From positions 1 through 64,000 of the forward strand of contig JAYWVB010000092.1 of assembly GCA_039881045.1 (NCBI GenBank): a DNA stretch of 64,000 nt, given 5' to 3'. Under the pieces are notes generated by a model, which ran no database searches, had not been told where the DNA came from, and was given only the letters and a program-made list of their open reading frames with translations. The stretch comes from Chaetomium olivaceum. Lineage: Eukaryota > Ascomycota > Sordariomycetes > Sordariales > Chaetomiaceae. Of this stretch, positions 23,288 to 35,388 are shown one piece after another (the first letter of the stretch is position 1; the number at the start of each line of letters is the position of its first letter). Position numbers and translations under genes: made by a program.

Positions 23288-24893
23288 ATGGTTCAGATCA
23301 GCGAGGTGCGCGGCAACAGCCGCGACAACCGCACTGCCGCACACACGCATATCAAAGGACTCGGCCTCAATTCGCATGGCATCGCTGAGAAGCAAGCGGC
23401 CGGCTTTGTCGGTCAGGCCAGTGCCCGTGAGGTATGCGCTGCTCTTTAACGGATGGTGTGGTCTACGAATCATGGCTAACCTGGGTTGTTTTTGCTTGCT
23501 GCAGGCCTGCGGTGTCGTCGTCGACCTCATCAAAGCACACAAAATGGCCGGCCGCGGCGTGCTGCTAGCGGGCGGCCCCGGCACGGGCAAGACGGCATTG
23601 GCCCTCGCTATCAGCCAGGAGCTTGGCACCAAGATCCCCTTCTGCCCCATCACCGGCAGCGAAGTCTACTCGACCGAAGTCAAGAAGACCGAGATGCTCA
23701 TGGAGAACTTCCGCCGCGCCATCGGGCTCAAGGTCCGCGAGACCAAGGACGTCTACGAGGGCGAGGTCACCGAGCTGACCCCGGAGGAGGCCGAGAACCC
23801 GCTCGGTGGCTACGGCAAGACTATTAGCACTTTGTTGGTTGGGCTCAAGAGCGCACGCGGCCAGAAGAAGCTGCGCCTCGACCCCAGCATATACGAGGCT
23901 ATTCAGAAGGAGCGCGTCCAGGTCGGTGATGTGATTTACATCGAGACAAACACGGGCGCCTGCAAACGCGTCGGTCGGTCGGATGCCTACGCTACCGAGT
24001 TCGACCTCGAGGCCGAAGAGTACGTGCCGATTCCCAAGGGTGAGGTTCATAAGAAGAAGGAGATTGTCCAGGACGTGTCGCTGCATGATCTCGACGTGGC
24101 AAACGCCCGTCCCCAAGGCGGCCAGGACATTATGTCCATGATGGGCCAGCTGATGAAGCCCAAGATGACCGAGATCACCGACAAGCTGCGGGGCGAGATC
24201 AACAAGGTGGTCAGCAAATACATCAACCAGGGTGTGGCCGAGCTGGTGCCCGGCGTGCTCTTTATTGACGAGGTACGTGTCACTCAGGAAATGTGATTGT
24301 GGCGGCGGAGACTGTGGAGCTGAGCTGACTGGACTACCCCTCCGCTTTCCTTAGGCACACATGCTGGACGTTGAGTGCTTCACCTACCTGAACAAGGCCC
24401 TAGAGTCGCCCATCTCGCCTATTGTGGTCCTCGCCTCCAACCGGGGCATGTGCGCCATCCGCGGCGCTGACGACCTCGTAGCGGCCCACGGCGTGCCCCC
24501 CGATTTCCTGACCCGTCTCCTGATCATCCCCACCCACCCGTATGAGCCCGAGGAGATTAAGCGTATTGTGCGCATCCGGGCGACTACCGAAGGTGTCCAG
24601 ATCACCGATGCCGCCATCGATAAGATTGCGGAGCACGGAGTGCGCATCAGCCTTCGTTACTGCCTCCAGTTGCTGACCCCTGCGAGGTACGTTAGTCTCG
24701 GGTGCCCGCTGCATGTGTGTGGAGTCATGTGAGGGAATAAGTGCGCTAACCAGTTGACAGCATTCTCGCACGCGTGAATGGCCGCGCCCAGATCGACGTG
24801 CCGGACGTCGCAGAGTGCGAGGACCTCTTCTTGGACGCCCGGCGCAGCGCCGACGTGCTGGCTAGCGAATCCGGCGCCGGCTTCATCTCATAA
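23288..24893 (+). CDS. rvb1: RuvB-like AAA+ ATPase 1 (Rvb1)
   Basis: ATPase of the Rvb1/Rvb2 hexamers found in INO80, SWR1, NuA4 and R2TP complexes, acting in chromatin remodelling and snoRNP assembly. Exons are 23288-23431, 23505-24272, 24355-24686 and 24761-24893, all with consistent phase, giving 458 residues (human RUVBL1 has 456). Visible motifs are HSH-like HTHIKGLGL at the N-terminus, Walker A (GGPGTGKTAL), the inserted DNA-binding domain II (about residues 125-300, including YIETNTGACKRVGR and DLDVANARPQGGQD), Walker B LFIDEAHMLD, sensor 1 VLASNRG and sensor 2 region LRYCLQLLTPA. Walker B reads DEAH here where the human protein has DEVH. Rvb1 rather than Rvb2 is chosen from the KIPFCPITGSEVYSTEVKKTE-type segment and the N-terminus. 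The frame is intact. Confidence 0.96.
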
Positions 24894-26044
24894 TTGCATT
24901 GGTCGTCGCTTAAACATGGGGGGTTGACAGGGGTTAAGGGCGCAACTTGTCACATTTCTGATTTTCGCTATGTATGATAGAATGAGGACACGGGCAGGCA
25001 GGTTTGGGAAAACTGCGTTGCGGATCGGAGTTGGCGCGGTATGCCGGTTTTTTTGTTTCATGTTGGCAACCTTTTTTTTTCTGTTTCCCCGCGGTATTTG
25101 GCTGGCGGACGGTTGGCTGCGTGAGCTGTTGTTGTTGCCCTTTTAAAACCCGTTGATATTTCCCACCCATACCCACACCAACCACACCAACAACAAGCCG
25201 ACGGCATGTTCTCCCGCATACCTTGCCTTGCCCCTCTAACGGCCGGTGCAGTGCAGGGCACCTGAATGGAAACGAACAAGTGGAAGCAAGCAAATAGACG
25301 GTGGCTTGGCCCGATTCGGCAGACATGGTCTTTGTTCAGTGCTGCGCATTCCAGACACATTCCAGACGGAAAAGAGGGCGGCATCCTGGGGGAGGAATCC
25401 TTTGGCATTGTTCCCTGTTGGCGGAGCTGGAGGGTGGCGATTTGAGTGCCTAAGGTGGTCCGCAAGGTGCGAAACTGCGAACGGAATTCTGCAAACGCTG
25501 GGGACAAAGAACCATGGGACGGGCAACGGGCGACTCCACTGCCCTGCGGCGCATTCCCGAGACATCTGAAGGGCCATCCACTCCGTTGCCCCCATGAGAA
25601 GCTGGGTCCCGTCTGCCGCGTGCCTGTCATAATAGATAGCGATGGCGGCCAGTGGTGTGTGGTGTGGTTGCCAATGGGATAAGGTCATTCAGGTTGTTGT
25701 TTGGCCAGGGTCATTGTGCGGCCGCTTCGCTGAGTGTGATGGGATGATAGCTCACAAAGGAGACAATCTGCCCCGACAGCCACCCTTCTGATTTATTATT
25801 ATTCATTGGAGGGAGCAGTAGAAACAGACCACTTTTTGCCCCCTTCCTTCTTCCAAATCCGCTCTTTTCCTTTCTCTTCACCGTCCATGTGAGCAGAGAG
25901 ATAGACACATAGATCACTGACATCTCTGGCCATCCATTAGGAAACAAGTCGTCTCGGTTATTCTAGCTCCTCTCGTTTCCACCCCTCCGTTTGTTTAAGA
26001 CGCCTGCTGCCTTGTCCGACTTTCCGAGGGCCAGAAGTCAAAAA
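24894..26044. other. Intergenic region upstream of the HMG gene
   Basis: 1.15 kb between rvb1 and the HMG-box gene. It contains a T-rich patch near 25049-25080 and short unrecognised frames; it presumably holds the HMG gene's promoter and leader. Confidence 0.5.
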
Positions 26045-28987
26045 ATGACAGACGTAGTGGCCGCCTCTCCGCATCAGCGGCACCTCCCGGCATCAACCGG
26101 CCCCATTACTCGCTCAACCATGGCTGCGAAGCCGGGCGGACCACCGCCGGCAGCAGCTGCGAGACAACGCGGATCCGAAACCACCACCGCCACCCTGGCA
26201 GCCCCTTTACCCTCTGTTGGCTCACCACCTTTACTCCCGGAGCTGGGCAAGGAGCCACCTCGGCGGCCTATAACTAGAAAGCGTGCCGCCTCCATCAACA
26301 CGGAAGAGGCCAACCGGTCCAAGATCGCGAGTTTGAGTCTTACTACGCCCAACACCGCGAGCCCACGGCCCATTGATGCCAGCGGCGGTTCCATCTGTCT
26401 TTGTACTCCTGCTCCAAAGGTTCCACGGCCGCGAAACGGTATGTCTTATTATTTTTGCTCTTACCGTGATTGTCATTTATGAGGAAGCGCCACTACGATG
26501 CTGCTTACCTGTCTCTTTCTACTCTTGTCTTGTCATTTCCGACACCTGCCCTTCCTTTATCGTCTGTTGCAGGGGGGGAAGGGCAAGAGAGAAACCGCAA
26601 GGGGGAAGGAACCTCGTCGCCAAACAGCTGCTGACACAAATACTCACCTAGCCTTCATTCTTTACCGCCAGCATCACCAAGCTCAGGTGGTGCAGCAAAA
26701 CCCGGGGCTCGCCAACCCTGATATTTCCAAGATCATCGGCGAACAGTGGCGCGACGAGCCCGAAGACCGCAAGAATCAGTGGAAACTCCTCGCCGAGGAG
26801 GAGAAGCAGCGCCACCAGCGCCAGTATCCGGACTACCGATATCAACCGCGCCGCGGGAACAAGTCCGGGAGCTCTCAGTCAACCCGGCCTGCTGTCGCCC
26901 CGGGTGAAGACCCAAACCGTTGCCCCAAGTGCGGCGGACGGTACATTGCCACGCCGAGGACCCCTTCGACACCGTTTGTGACGCCTACAGTTTCCAAACC
27001 GGGTAGCAACCCGTACGGTCCTCCCTCGGGGCACCACACCCTCACTTCGTCGAGAAGCGACATGAGCCGACACAGCCGCCCTCAACCGTACCCTCACTGG
27101 ACCGGCTCCCAGAGCGCTCCCAGCCTGTACGACGTTCACGAGGATTACGAAAGGGCCATCTCACCAAACGAAGCCAAGCGGCGCCGGTACGACGCCCACG
27201 GGAGCTATCACAACTTCCACGCCCTTGCGTCCCCCCCGACCTCATACACGCAGTCCGTTCATCAACAGCACCACACCGAGTCCTCGCACTCCTATTCTCG
27301 ACACTCCTCTCACAACAACCTAGAAACAACCTCCAACTACCCGCCGGCGCCCCTTTCAGCACAGCCAGGCATGCCCCGACGCACCAGCCCAGGCCCGATG
27401 ATGCCACCGCCGCCGCGACCGACGCACTCGATGCCCACCAGCAATCCGGCGCCGTCCGCCCACCAGCACCAGCACCAGCACCAACAGCAACAACAACAAT
27501 ATCCCCCACTGCAACACGCCCGGCATTCCGACATTGATGAATCCCTCCATCTGCCACCCCTCCAAACGCACCTCTCCACCTCATCGGAAAACAACAACGA
27601 ATCTAACTCCAACACGGGCATCAACACTGGCACAGTAAACGCCGCCGCCGCCAAACGAGAGCGGGATGCGGCTGAGCGTGCCCATGCGCGTAGTGTCGAG
27701 GCCATGGTCATGAGCATCCCCTATGTGAATAAGTTGCGCGTGTTGGAGAAGATTAGTCCGCCTTTGGGGCCTGTCCCTCCTGAGATGGTACATGGTGGTG
27801 TTGGTGGTATTGGTAATGGTGGTAATAGTAGTGTTAATGCTGGGAGGGGCCCGGTGATTGCGGTGGAAGGACCGGATGCCAGGTTGGTGAAGGCCGTGGC
27901 GGCGGTTGTGGAGCGCGCGCTGAGAGCGGCGTCGCCTGTTGGGGAGGGGGGTGGAGGGTGGGAAGTGCGGTGCTGGGAGGATTCTGGTGTAAACATTCCG
28001 CGGCGGCAGCGGGGATCGGCTGGTGGTGAGGATGATGTGGTGATGATGGCTGATTCTGGTGCCGGCCACGGAAGCATCGCCGCTTCGGTCCCCAACGTCA
28101 ATCCCTTCACGGCCTATCTGCGCACCATTGGCGACTGGCACGCCAAGTCGGCTGAGATTGTCGACTTCGTCACCAATCCATCGTCGGCTCCCACCATCCC
28201 CCCTCCGGCCCGCCAAACCCGCCTCTCCACCTCATCGGCCACTACCATCAACACCACGACTTCAAGCTCATCCTCATCGGCCGCAAACTCGGCAAACACC
28301 GACCCCAATAGAACCGAACCCGAGCCCGATTCCGACTCGACCCCACGCCCGTCCAAACCGATGTCGACAACCCAACAGCGTCATCCGCTCCCCTCTAGCT
28401 CCAGCACCACCAACAACACCAACAACACCAACATCAACGAGCACAAAAACAATACCATCACCACCACCACAGCCACCGCCGCTCAAACCACTCCTCGCCT
28501 CCCCATCGCGCTCCTCCCCTCCGGCTTCTCCCTCACCATATCCGACCGTTTCGCCTGCGCCGTGCCCATCGCCGACGCCTATGCTCCCGTCGACCACTGG
28601 CAGTGGATGGCGACGCTGTGGCGCGGCGTTGTTGGCGCGGATCTGGTTGTTTATGTCTCTTCTTCTTCTTCTTCTCCTTCTTCTTCTTCTTTTACGTCTT
28701 CGCCCTTTGGTTATTCGACGGGTCCTTCTTCTTCTTTCGTTGGTGGTGGGATGGGAGAGGAGGGTGTGGCGGTGATGGGACCGGGGATGGTCGAGGTCAA
28801 GAGTGCGGGCTTGATTGAGGTGAAGGCGCCGGTTGTGGTTTCGGGGGCGGCAAACGGATCTGTGTATGCGGAGAGGGAGAGGGATGGGATCGAGGTGGTG
28901 GTGGATGAGAAGATAGAGAGGCGGTTGGGGTTTGAGGTTGTAGAATGGGTGCGTGGTGGCGGGTGGTTGTATGCTACGGAGTATTAG
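26045..28987 (+). CDS. HMG-box (MATA_HMG type) transcription regulator
   Basis: Sequence-specific HMG-box protein of the fungal Ste11/Fmf-1/Rox1-like class; members control mating and development, but the role of this copy is inferred only. Exons are 26045-26438 and 26652-28987, joined in phase inside the box, giving 909 residues. The box runs from about residue 128 to 205: VPRPRNAFILYRQHHQ (spliced), NPGLANPDISKIIGEQWRD, WKLLAEEEKQRHQRQYPDYR, then basic YQPRRG. A CPKCGGRY knuckle follows. The rest is low complexity: His/Gln runs, Asn/Thr runs and a Ser stretch from TCT repeats near 28655-28690. The C-terminus has a conserved-looking segment around LPSGFSLTISDRFACAVP and WQWMATLWRG. The ATG at 26045 is the first in frame. 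The 213 nt intron is long for this window. Confidence 0.85.
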
Positions 28988-30293
28988 GCTAGGCGTCTGG
29001 TGTGGTGTGTGCAAGGCGCACTGGCAAGTGCTTCTGGCAGTGTCGAGTTCTGCAGGTCGAATGCTATCGGCGACAGCGCAATTGCTGGTGGTGATGTGTG
29101 GTTGCTGTAACTAGAAGATGTGATGGTTGGTTCGTTCTGGATGCTGGTGTCGGTGTTTCTGGTAGATTGAATGGCAGCGATGTATCTAGGCATTAAGCTC
29201 TACATGCCGCGTGGATGGAAGTGACGCCGCCTAGTACTCTTCAGTTCATTCCTATCATTGCTATCGGATTGATCATCATCGACACCAGCAATCAGAGAGA
29301 AGAACCAGCAATCACGTCGACCCCTTTCAGCAACCACGCACCGCCAGAAGCACTTGCGCTACCGCCGACAGACACTCAGCTAGCAGGTTCTACCAGTGCC
29401 AGAGGAGCGCGACCTTGCGCGTAACAACTCGAGAAAACACTAATCCTGCCCCTGGCCGTTGGTAAACGGAACACGAAACAACCGGTTACGACATCCCGTC
29501 AAGCCACCCGTCAGTCATCTAATCCCTAATCTAAGATACCCGTCAAGACATAGGCGTGCCTCGGGAAGCCGCATGAGATCCGGGGAATGTCTGGGTCGAC
29601 CTAATGATCAAGAGATTGGTGTAACCGGCCCCTGGGATGCTAGAGATTCACTGGAAGCTTGTAGCAGCTCGCAAACGACAGTCAAACTGGCCCTTCTGAT
29701 GAGATGAAGCGGGAGAATTTGGAGGACTCGGGCTCACTCGTTCGAAGAATGCCTCCTTCACTGCTGAGGAAGGTACGAACCCCCCCCCCCTCCTTCCTCC
29801 CTAAGGCCCCTCTTACTGCTCTCCCGGGGGTCGTTCCTTCCCTATGGGGGCTCAATTTGGCCTTCTGGCAGGGTCATCCCTTCCCTCCACAGTATCGTTC
29901 CTTCCCTTTCAGGGCAATTGACCCCCCAAAGGAAGGAGGGGGGTTCTCGTTTGGGAAGGGTCGCCATGCCCCACTTTTTGGTGTATTTATTCGCGTCTCC
30001 AGTCGCGCTCTCCCTCTCTCCTCCTTTCAACTTCTCCAGAAGAAAGAGCTTTTTGAATCGATCGCAGAAACGCATCAAAGCAATCAGAAAGTCATCAGAA
30101 AGCAATCAAAAGCAAATTAAGAAAGAACCAACGATCACTCTTGTCTACACATCACTTTCGCAGCAACCATTTTCAGTCACGAAACACTTCCAGACCAAGC
30201 GCGCCCGAAATTGTCTTGCACATAACAACCAAACTCCGATCGAACGAACAACACTGCATCATGTCTCAGATTTAGGTACCTGTTCATGAAGAG
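28988..30293. other. Intergenic region upstream of the dynactin gene
   Basis: 1.3 kb containing the HMG gene's 3' end, a foldback repeat at 29777-29946 and the dynactin leader. A short upstream frame ATG-TCT-CAG-ATT-TAG begins at 30261, just before the dynactin start, and could act as a minimal upstream open reading frame if transcribed. Confidence 0.5.
29777..29946. repeat. C/G-rich inverted repeat (foldback)
   Basis: The left arm GAAC-(C)n-TCCTTCCT at 29777-29800 is complementary to AGGAAGGAGGGGGGTTC at 29930-29946, with about 130 bp between. The loop also repeats a TCGTTCCTTCCC motif. No target duplication is clear, so its origin is uncertain. Confidence 0.55.
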
Positions 30294-33200
30294 ATGTCTG
30301 ATCTGGAGTTGCCCATTGGACGCAGAGTCCAGCTGGCCGACCAGCGTTATGGTATGTTGTTTTTTGTGCTCCTTGAGCTTTCCAACCCACCCCCCGTAGC
30401 TCCCTTGTCGCGCTCGGTCGCGCTTGAGGAAGCTCCTGTGGGGGAACGCAGCTGACGTTGATGGGCAGGATTCATTCGATTTCGTGGCAAGACCAAATTC
30501 CAAACCGGCGAGTGGGTCGGTGTCGAACTCGACGATGATTCCGGCAAGAATGACGGAAGCGTCAATGGCGTTCGCTACTTCGAGTGCGAGATGGGCCATG
30601 GAATGTTTGTTCGAACGACCGCCTTGAAGATTCTCGAGGAGCCGCCGCACCCGTTGTTTCCTCAGCCAAAGAAGAAGGGCCGCCCGAGCAGCATGGTTTC
30701 GGCCTCTTCTCGAGGTTCTGCCCCGGCCGATCCCGGCTTGACTAGACGGATCAGCATGAACGCCCCGAGCCCAACCCCTCCTCATAAACCCCAATCCCGC
30801 ACGCTCAGTGGCATCAGGGTAAGTCGTCTTTTGTACATTGGCAAGAGCGCCACGCTGACAGTTTTCGCCTTAGTCGCCCACTCGGTCGCCCACTAAGCAG
30901 CTGGGCACTGCACCCTCGAGCGGAGCCCCGTCCCGCACCACGACCCCTTCAAATGCCAAACCGGTTCCGGGAGCTCGCTCCCGTCCGTCAATCTCAGCGG
31001 CCCGGCCCTCCATGGCACCGCCTCCGATGCCGACCAGACAGGCTCGGCAGGCTTCATCGGCCGTGCCTAAGACCACGGGACCCCTTGCACGTACCCCGAG
31101 TGGCCGACTGGGCCCGGCCGCCAAACACAATATCGGTCGTCCATCTACCGCTCGGGCCTCCTCGGCCGCGCTCCCGGCATCTGCCAAGATCCAAATCAAC
31201 AAACGCTCGAGCTCGAGCAGCGCTGCGTCCGCCCCGAGGAGCAGCGACGAGGACCCTGTGTCACCGCCCCTGGCTAGCCCCGTCCAATCGAGGACCATGG
31301 CTCTCGAGAAACTTACGGGTTCGACAAGCACCAAGCCAACCGTGGTCACGAAACAACAACCGACCAAACCCTCAAGTGCCGCAGCTAGTAACGCAGCTGC
31401 TGCGAAAGAGATTGAAGATCTCAAGGCGAAGCTTCGCGTCCTTGAGAAGAAGCGAATTGACGATCGCGAAAAACTCAACGATCTGGAGAAAACAAAGTCA
31501 GAGCGCGACCGGTTCGAAAGAATCATTCAGACTCTCCAGATAAAATATCAACCCCAACAGCAAGAGATTGCTGAGCTCAAGCGTCAACTCAAAGAAGCCG
31601 AAACCCGTCTCTACAATGTTGAGGACATCCAGCAAGAACATGAGACCGCCATGGAGCTTGCGACGCTCGACCGTGAGATGGCTGAGGAAATGGCCGACGT
31701 TTACAAGACGGAACTAGATGCCCTCAAACACAAGACGGAGGAACTCAAGCTTGAAGTCGACATTCTTCGTGAGGAAAATTCCGAGTTCACTAAAGGGATG
31801 TCGTCCGAGGACATTGCCAGCACCGGCTGGCTGCAGATGGAGAAGGATAACGAGCGCCTACGGGAAGCCTTGATCCGGCTGAGAGACATCTCCCGAGAAC
31901 AGGAGGATGAGTTCAAGAACCAGATCAAGGAGATGCAAGATGCACTTGCCGAGGGCGACGCCTTCAAGGACAAGCTCCATGCTTGCGAAATGGAGCTGTC
32001 TCGAAAAGAGAGCGCCGTGGAAGATCTCAGGGAGCAGCTTGACAATGCACTCGGCGCCGAAGACATCATCGAAACCTTGACCGAGCAGACAATGAACCAG
32101 TCTGAAGAGATTAAGGAACTGAAGGCGACGATCCTTGATCTGGAGGAGCTTAAAGACGTAAGCGACGAACTTGAAATCAACCACGTCAACAATCAGAAAG
32201 AGATGCAGGAGGAGATTGATCGACGTGACGCCATCATCGCCGAGCAGGCTCGCCAAGCCGCTGTTCAGCAGAAGGCCACAGAGGAGCACGAGTATACGCT
32301 GTCTCGCTTCCGGGAGCTAGTCACCAGCTTGCAAGGTGACTTGGCAGACATGCATGCTTCTCGCGCAGTCACTGAGAACGAGTCCGAACAACTCAACACC
32401 CGGTCCAGGGCCATGCTGGACTTGAACATGAAGCTGCAGATCTCAGCAGCCAAAGCACAGGTCAAGACGATCGACCTCGAACTTCGCCGTATGGAGGCGC
32501 AGGAGGCTGAACAACACCTCGAGATCGTAACCATGTTCTTGCCTGACACCTACCAGACCGACCGAGACTCGGTCCTAGCGTTGCTCCGATTCAAGCGGCT
32601 CGCCTCCAAGGCCGACATCCTCAGCGGTTTCATCAAGGAACGGGTCAATGGCCAAACACTTCCGGGTCACGAGAACGAGCTGTTCGAGGGCTGCGGCGCC
32701 ATGGACAAGCTCGCCTGGGTCTCATGCATGTGCGACCGTTTCATCAATTCGATCAGCCATTGTTCCCTCGAGCAGTTCGCCAAGTATGAGGGAGCTTTGT
32801 ACGAGCTGGAGCCAGTCGAGCGCGCCCTGAACGGCTGGATCGAAGGCCTGAAGCAGGACGATTTGAAGGAGGAGAAGTGCTCTGCCGAGCTGCAGCGCAC
32901 CATTGCCCTCATGACCCACTTGGGCGAGGTTCACATCTCGTCCGACCTTGAAAGCTTTGCGGATGACATACACATGAAAGCATCCCTCATGCAGAGCTAC
33001 CTTGAATCGGCCGCCGTCTCATTTACGGCCACGGCAACCATGGTCCAGCGGGTTGTCGCCCAAGACGACGAAGAGCTTGGCCAGCATTTTTCGAAGAAGG
33101 CCGAGGGCGTCGTTTCCCAGACACGCAGCGCCAAGGTCATTGCTAACAAGACTGTCCGTGCGCTGGAGGATCTGAAGTCGAGATCGCTATCCCTGCTTCC

Positions 33201-34476
33201 CGACACCCTGGACGCGTTCGAGCAATGCGAGACGGCAACCGCGCAGCTTGCCGACATGGCGCGGAGGATCGGCCTGGACCTCCACGAATTCTTACACGAG
33301 GAGGGCAGGACCGACCCATATACCTACTCCGATGTTCAGTCATGCATTCAAAACACCGCCATGACTGCTTTCAGCTCGGATGAGACCGACATTTTTTCCA
33401 CCTACCTCAACAAACTGCGATCCGTCACCTCGCAGATTTCAGATCTCGCAGCCTTGAGCGTGGATCTCTCCAACACACAAGAATTTGAACGCAGCCCAGC
33501 CCCATGGATTTTGCGGAGCCAGGAGCTCAAGCTGCTCAAGAAAATACCAATCGAAGTCGAGGCTGAGACCCGTCGTCTCAAAGACGAACTTAACAGTACT
33601 CGCCGCAACCTCGCGATCCGTGAGGAAGATCTCAGTACGTCACAGCTCAAGATCGAGACCCTCGAGTCCCGCATGCGGGACGCCAAAGCCAAGGCATCTC
33701 GCATTTCCGAGCTGGAATCCCAAATTGAAGCCGCCAAGGAGCACGCCGCCACGCTCTCGGAAAGCATCGAGAAACAAGACCGAGAACTCAAGGCGCTGGA
33801 GCTGGAATGCGACAAGTGGAAGCAGGTGGCCAGCACCAGCCGCGTTGTCACCGGTAGCGGCGCAGAGGAGGGAGAGGCTGGGGCCAAAGCCAGCCAAGAG
33901 CGTGCAGTCGCCACAGCACGCGAAATTGAAACACTCAAAAAAGAGGTCGACGGTCTGCGGTCTACCGTGCGCTACTTGCGCGATGATAACCGCCGGGCGC
34001 GGACGACCGATCAGCCAATCCACGACTGGCTTGCCGAGCCACTCATTAAGAATGTCCCCCCCGTCGAGCAACGAAAAGCCAACGTCGCCAGCGAGAGTAG
34101 GGCTGTGCTCGGCGAATTAGTCAACATCGTCGCCACTCGCACAATCTACGACCTGGCAAGCTTACCCGCCGATAAGGTGGCGTGGAAGCCTGCCGAAGAG
34201 ACACCGCAGTTTCAGTCTCATCAACAAATGCAGCATTTCCTGGATTGGAAGACCTGGCGATCGGAAATGCTCAGACATGCAGCAGCAACCAGAAGGAGTC
34301 TGGTTTCTAAGATGGGAGAGAGTGTGCTCGCTTGGAGCATGGAAACTGCAGGGAGCATCGCCATCAAGGCGGAGAATAGTTTGATGGCGACTAGGAGAAG
34401 AAGGGAGCTGGCGCAGGCCAAGCTATGGGAAACGGTCGAAAACGCCGAGGAACATCACCAGGCGGGGCTTTGGTGA
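30294..34476 (+). CDS. ro-3: Dynactin p150Glued subunit
   Basis: Largest dynactin subunit (Neurospora ro-3, yeast Nip100), linking dynein to microtubules for nuclear and vesicle transport in hyphae. Exons are 30294-30351, 30469-30818 and 30874-34476, giving 1336 residues. The CAP-Gly domain spans about residues 5-75, with GKTKFQTGEWVGVELDDDSG, then GKNDGSVNGVRYF and GHGMFVR. A basic Ser/Pro region (about 90-270) precedes a first long coiled coil (about 270-540). A globular dynactin domain follows (about 540-860, with MDKLAWVSCMCDRFINS and HEFLHEEGRTDPY), then a second coiled coil (about 895-1070) and a C-terminal helical part. Length and order match fungal p150. All three exons are in frame with no breaks. 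The start is chosen because MSDLELPIGRRVQLAD matches the family N-terminus. Confidence 0.95.
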
Positions 34477-35388
34477 TGAGGGAAGGAAAAAAGGCAATGT
34501 GTTTGATGGAGAAGAGCGTTGTTTGGTTTTGTCTTTATTTTTTCAGCGGGAGACGGGCATTGTATGTGTTTGTGGGGAGATGAGCGTTGGTTTTTGTTTG
34601 GATGGCGGAGAGCGAGTATCATTGTTTTTTTTACTGGGGTGTTTAGGAGCGAGTATCATTCTTGTCAGGGGAGATGAGCGTTGGCTTTTGCATGGTGGAG
34701 AGCGAGTATCATTCTTGTCGGGGGAGATCAGCGGTTGTTTTTGGGGTTGGGAGCGAGTATCATTCATCAGCGGTTGCTTTCTGGGGTTTGGATTGAAAAC
34801 GGTGTTTTTTTGGGTGGCATAGCGAGGCGTTTTGTTTTTGAGATACCCAGGGTAGGCTTAGAGCAGGGAAGATGATGGTTGGGTGTGTTTGGTCAAAGAT
34901 TGCCTCCTTGATGCCGTGCTGTGACCGTCGTGATGATGTCCTCCATACTTCGTACTGAAGCCACAACACAACAGCCGTCAGGATGTCGTATGCAGGTTAG
35001 TCAAGAATGAATGTATGTAATAATAAGACGTAGATGAATAGATGAACAATGAAACATGTGTACTGCTTGCCGGTCAGCGCCAATCCAGGGCAAACAACCT
35101 TGCTAGTGAGTGTATCTGGGGCCTTTGTGATACGGGAGCGACGCCTGGTGGGGGTATTTTGACCATGGGATATCCTCAACGGCTCTGCCAGCCGGCCTCC
35201 ACCGGGTCGAACACATAGAACACTCACTCCCCATTCAAGGTCAGTCCTCGCCAACGGTGAGCGAGGCAGAGGCAGGCAGAGGGAGGCAGGCAGACAGGCA
35301 GACCGTACACACGCAATGAACCAAACGCCCCAAGACGGAAAACAAAAAACCGATTTTATTACCCCGTCTCTTCTCTACACACACACTT
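34477..35388. other. Convergent intergenic region with a minisatellite
   Basis: 912 bp between the convergent dynactin and SRP19 genes. It contains the imperfect minisatellite described separately and otherwise only short unrecognised frames. Confidence 0.5.
34600..34770. repeat. Imperfect minisatellite, GAGCGAGTATCATT core
   Basis: Four copies of GAGCGAGTATCATT lie near 34610, 34650, 34699 and 34750, separated by GT/T-rich spacers that partly repeat (GGGGAGATGAGCGTTGG-like). It sits about 130 bp downstream of the dynactin stop, probably in its 3' UTR or just beyond. Confidence 0.8.

Noticed and set aside
28274..29014. 246-codon minus-strand frame opposite the HMG gene
   Set aside because: Arg/Thr-rich low-complexity antisense reading of Ser/Thr repeats; not a gene.
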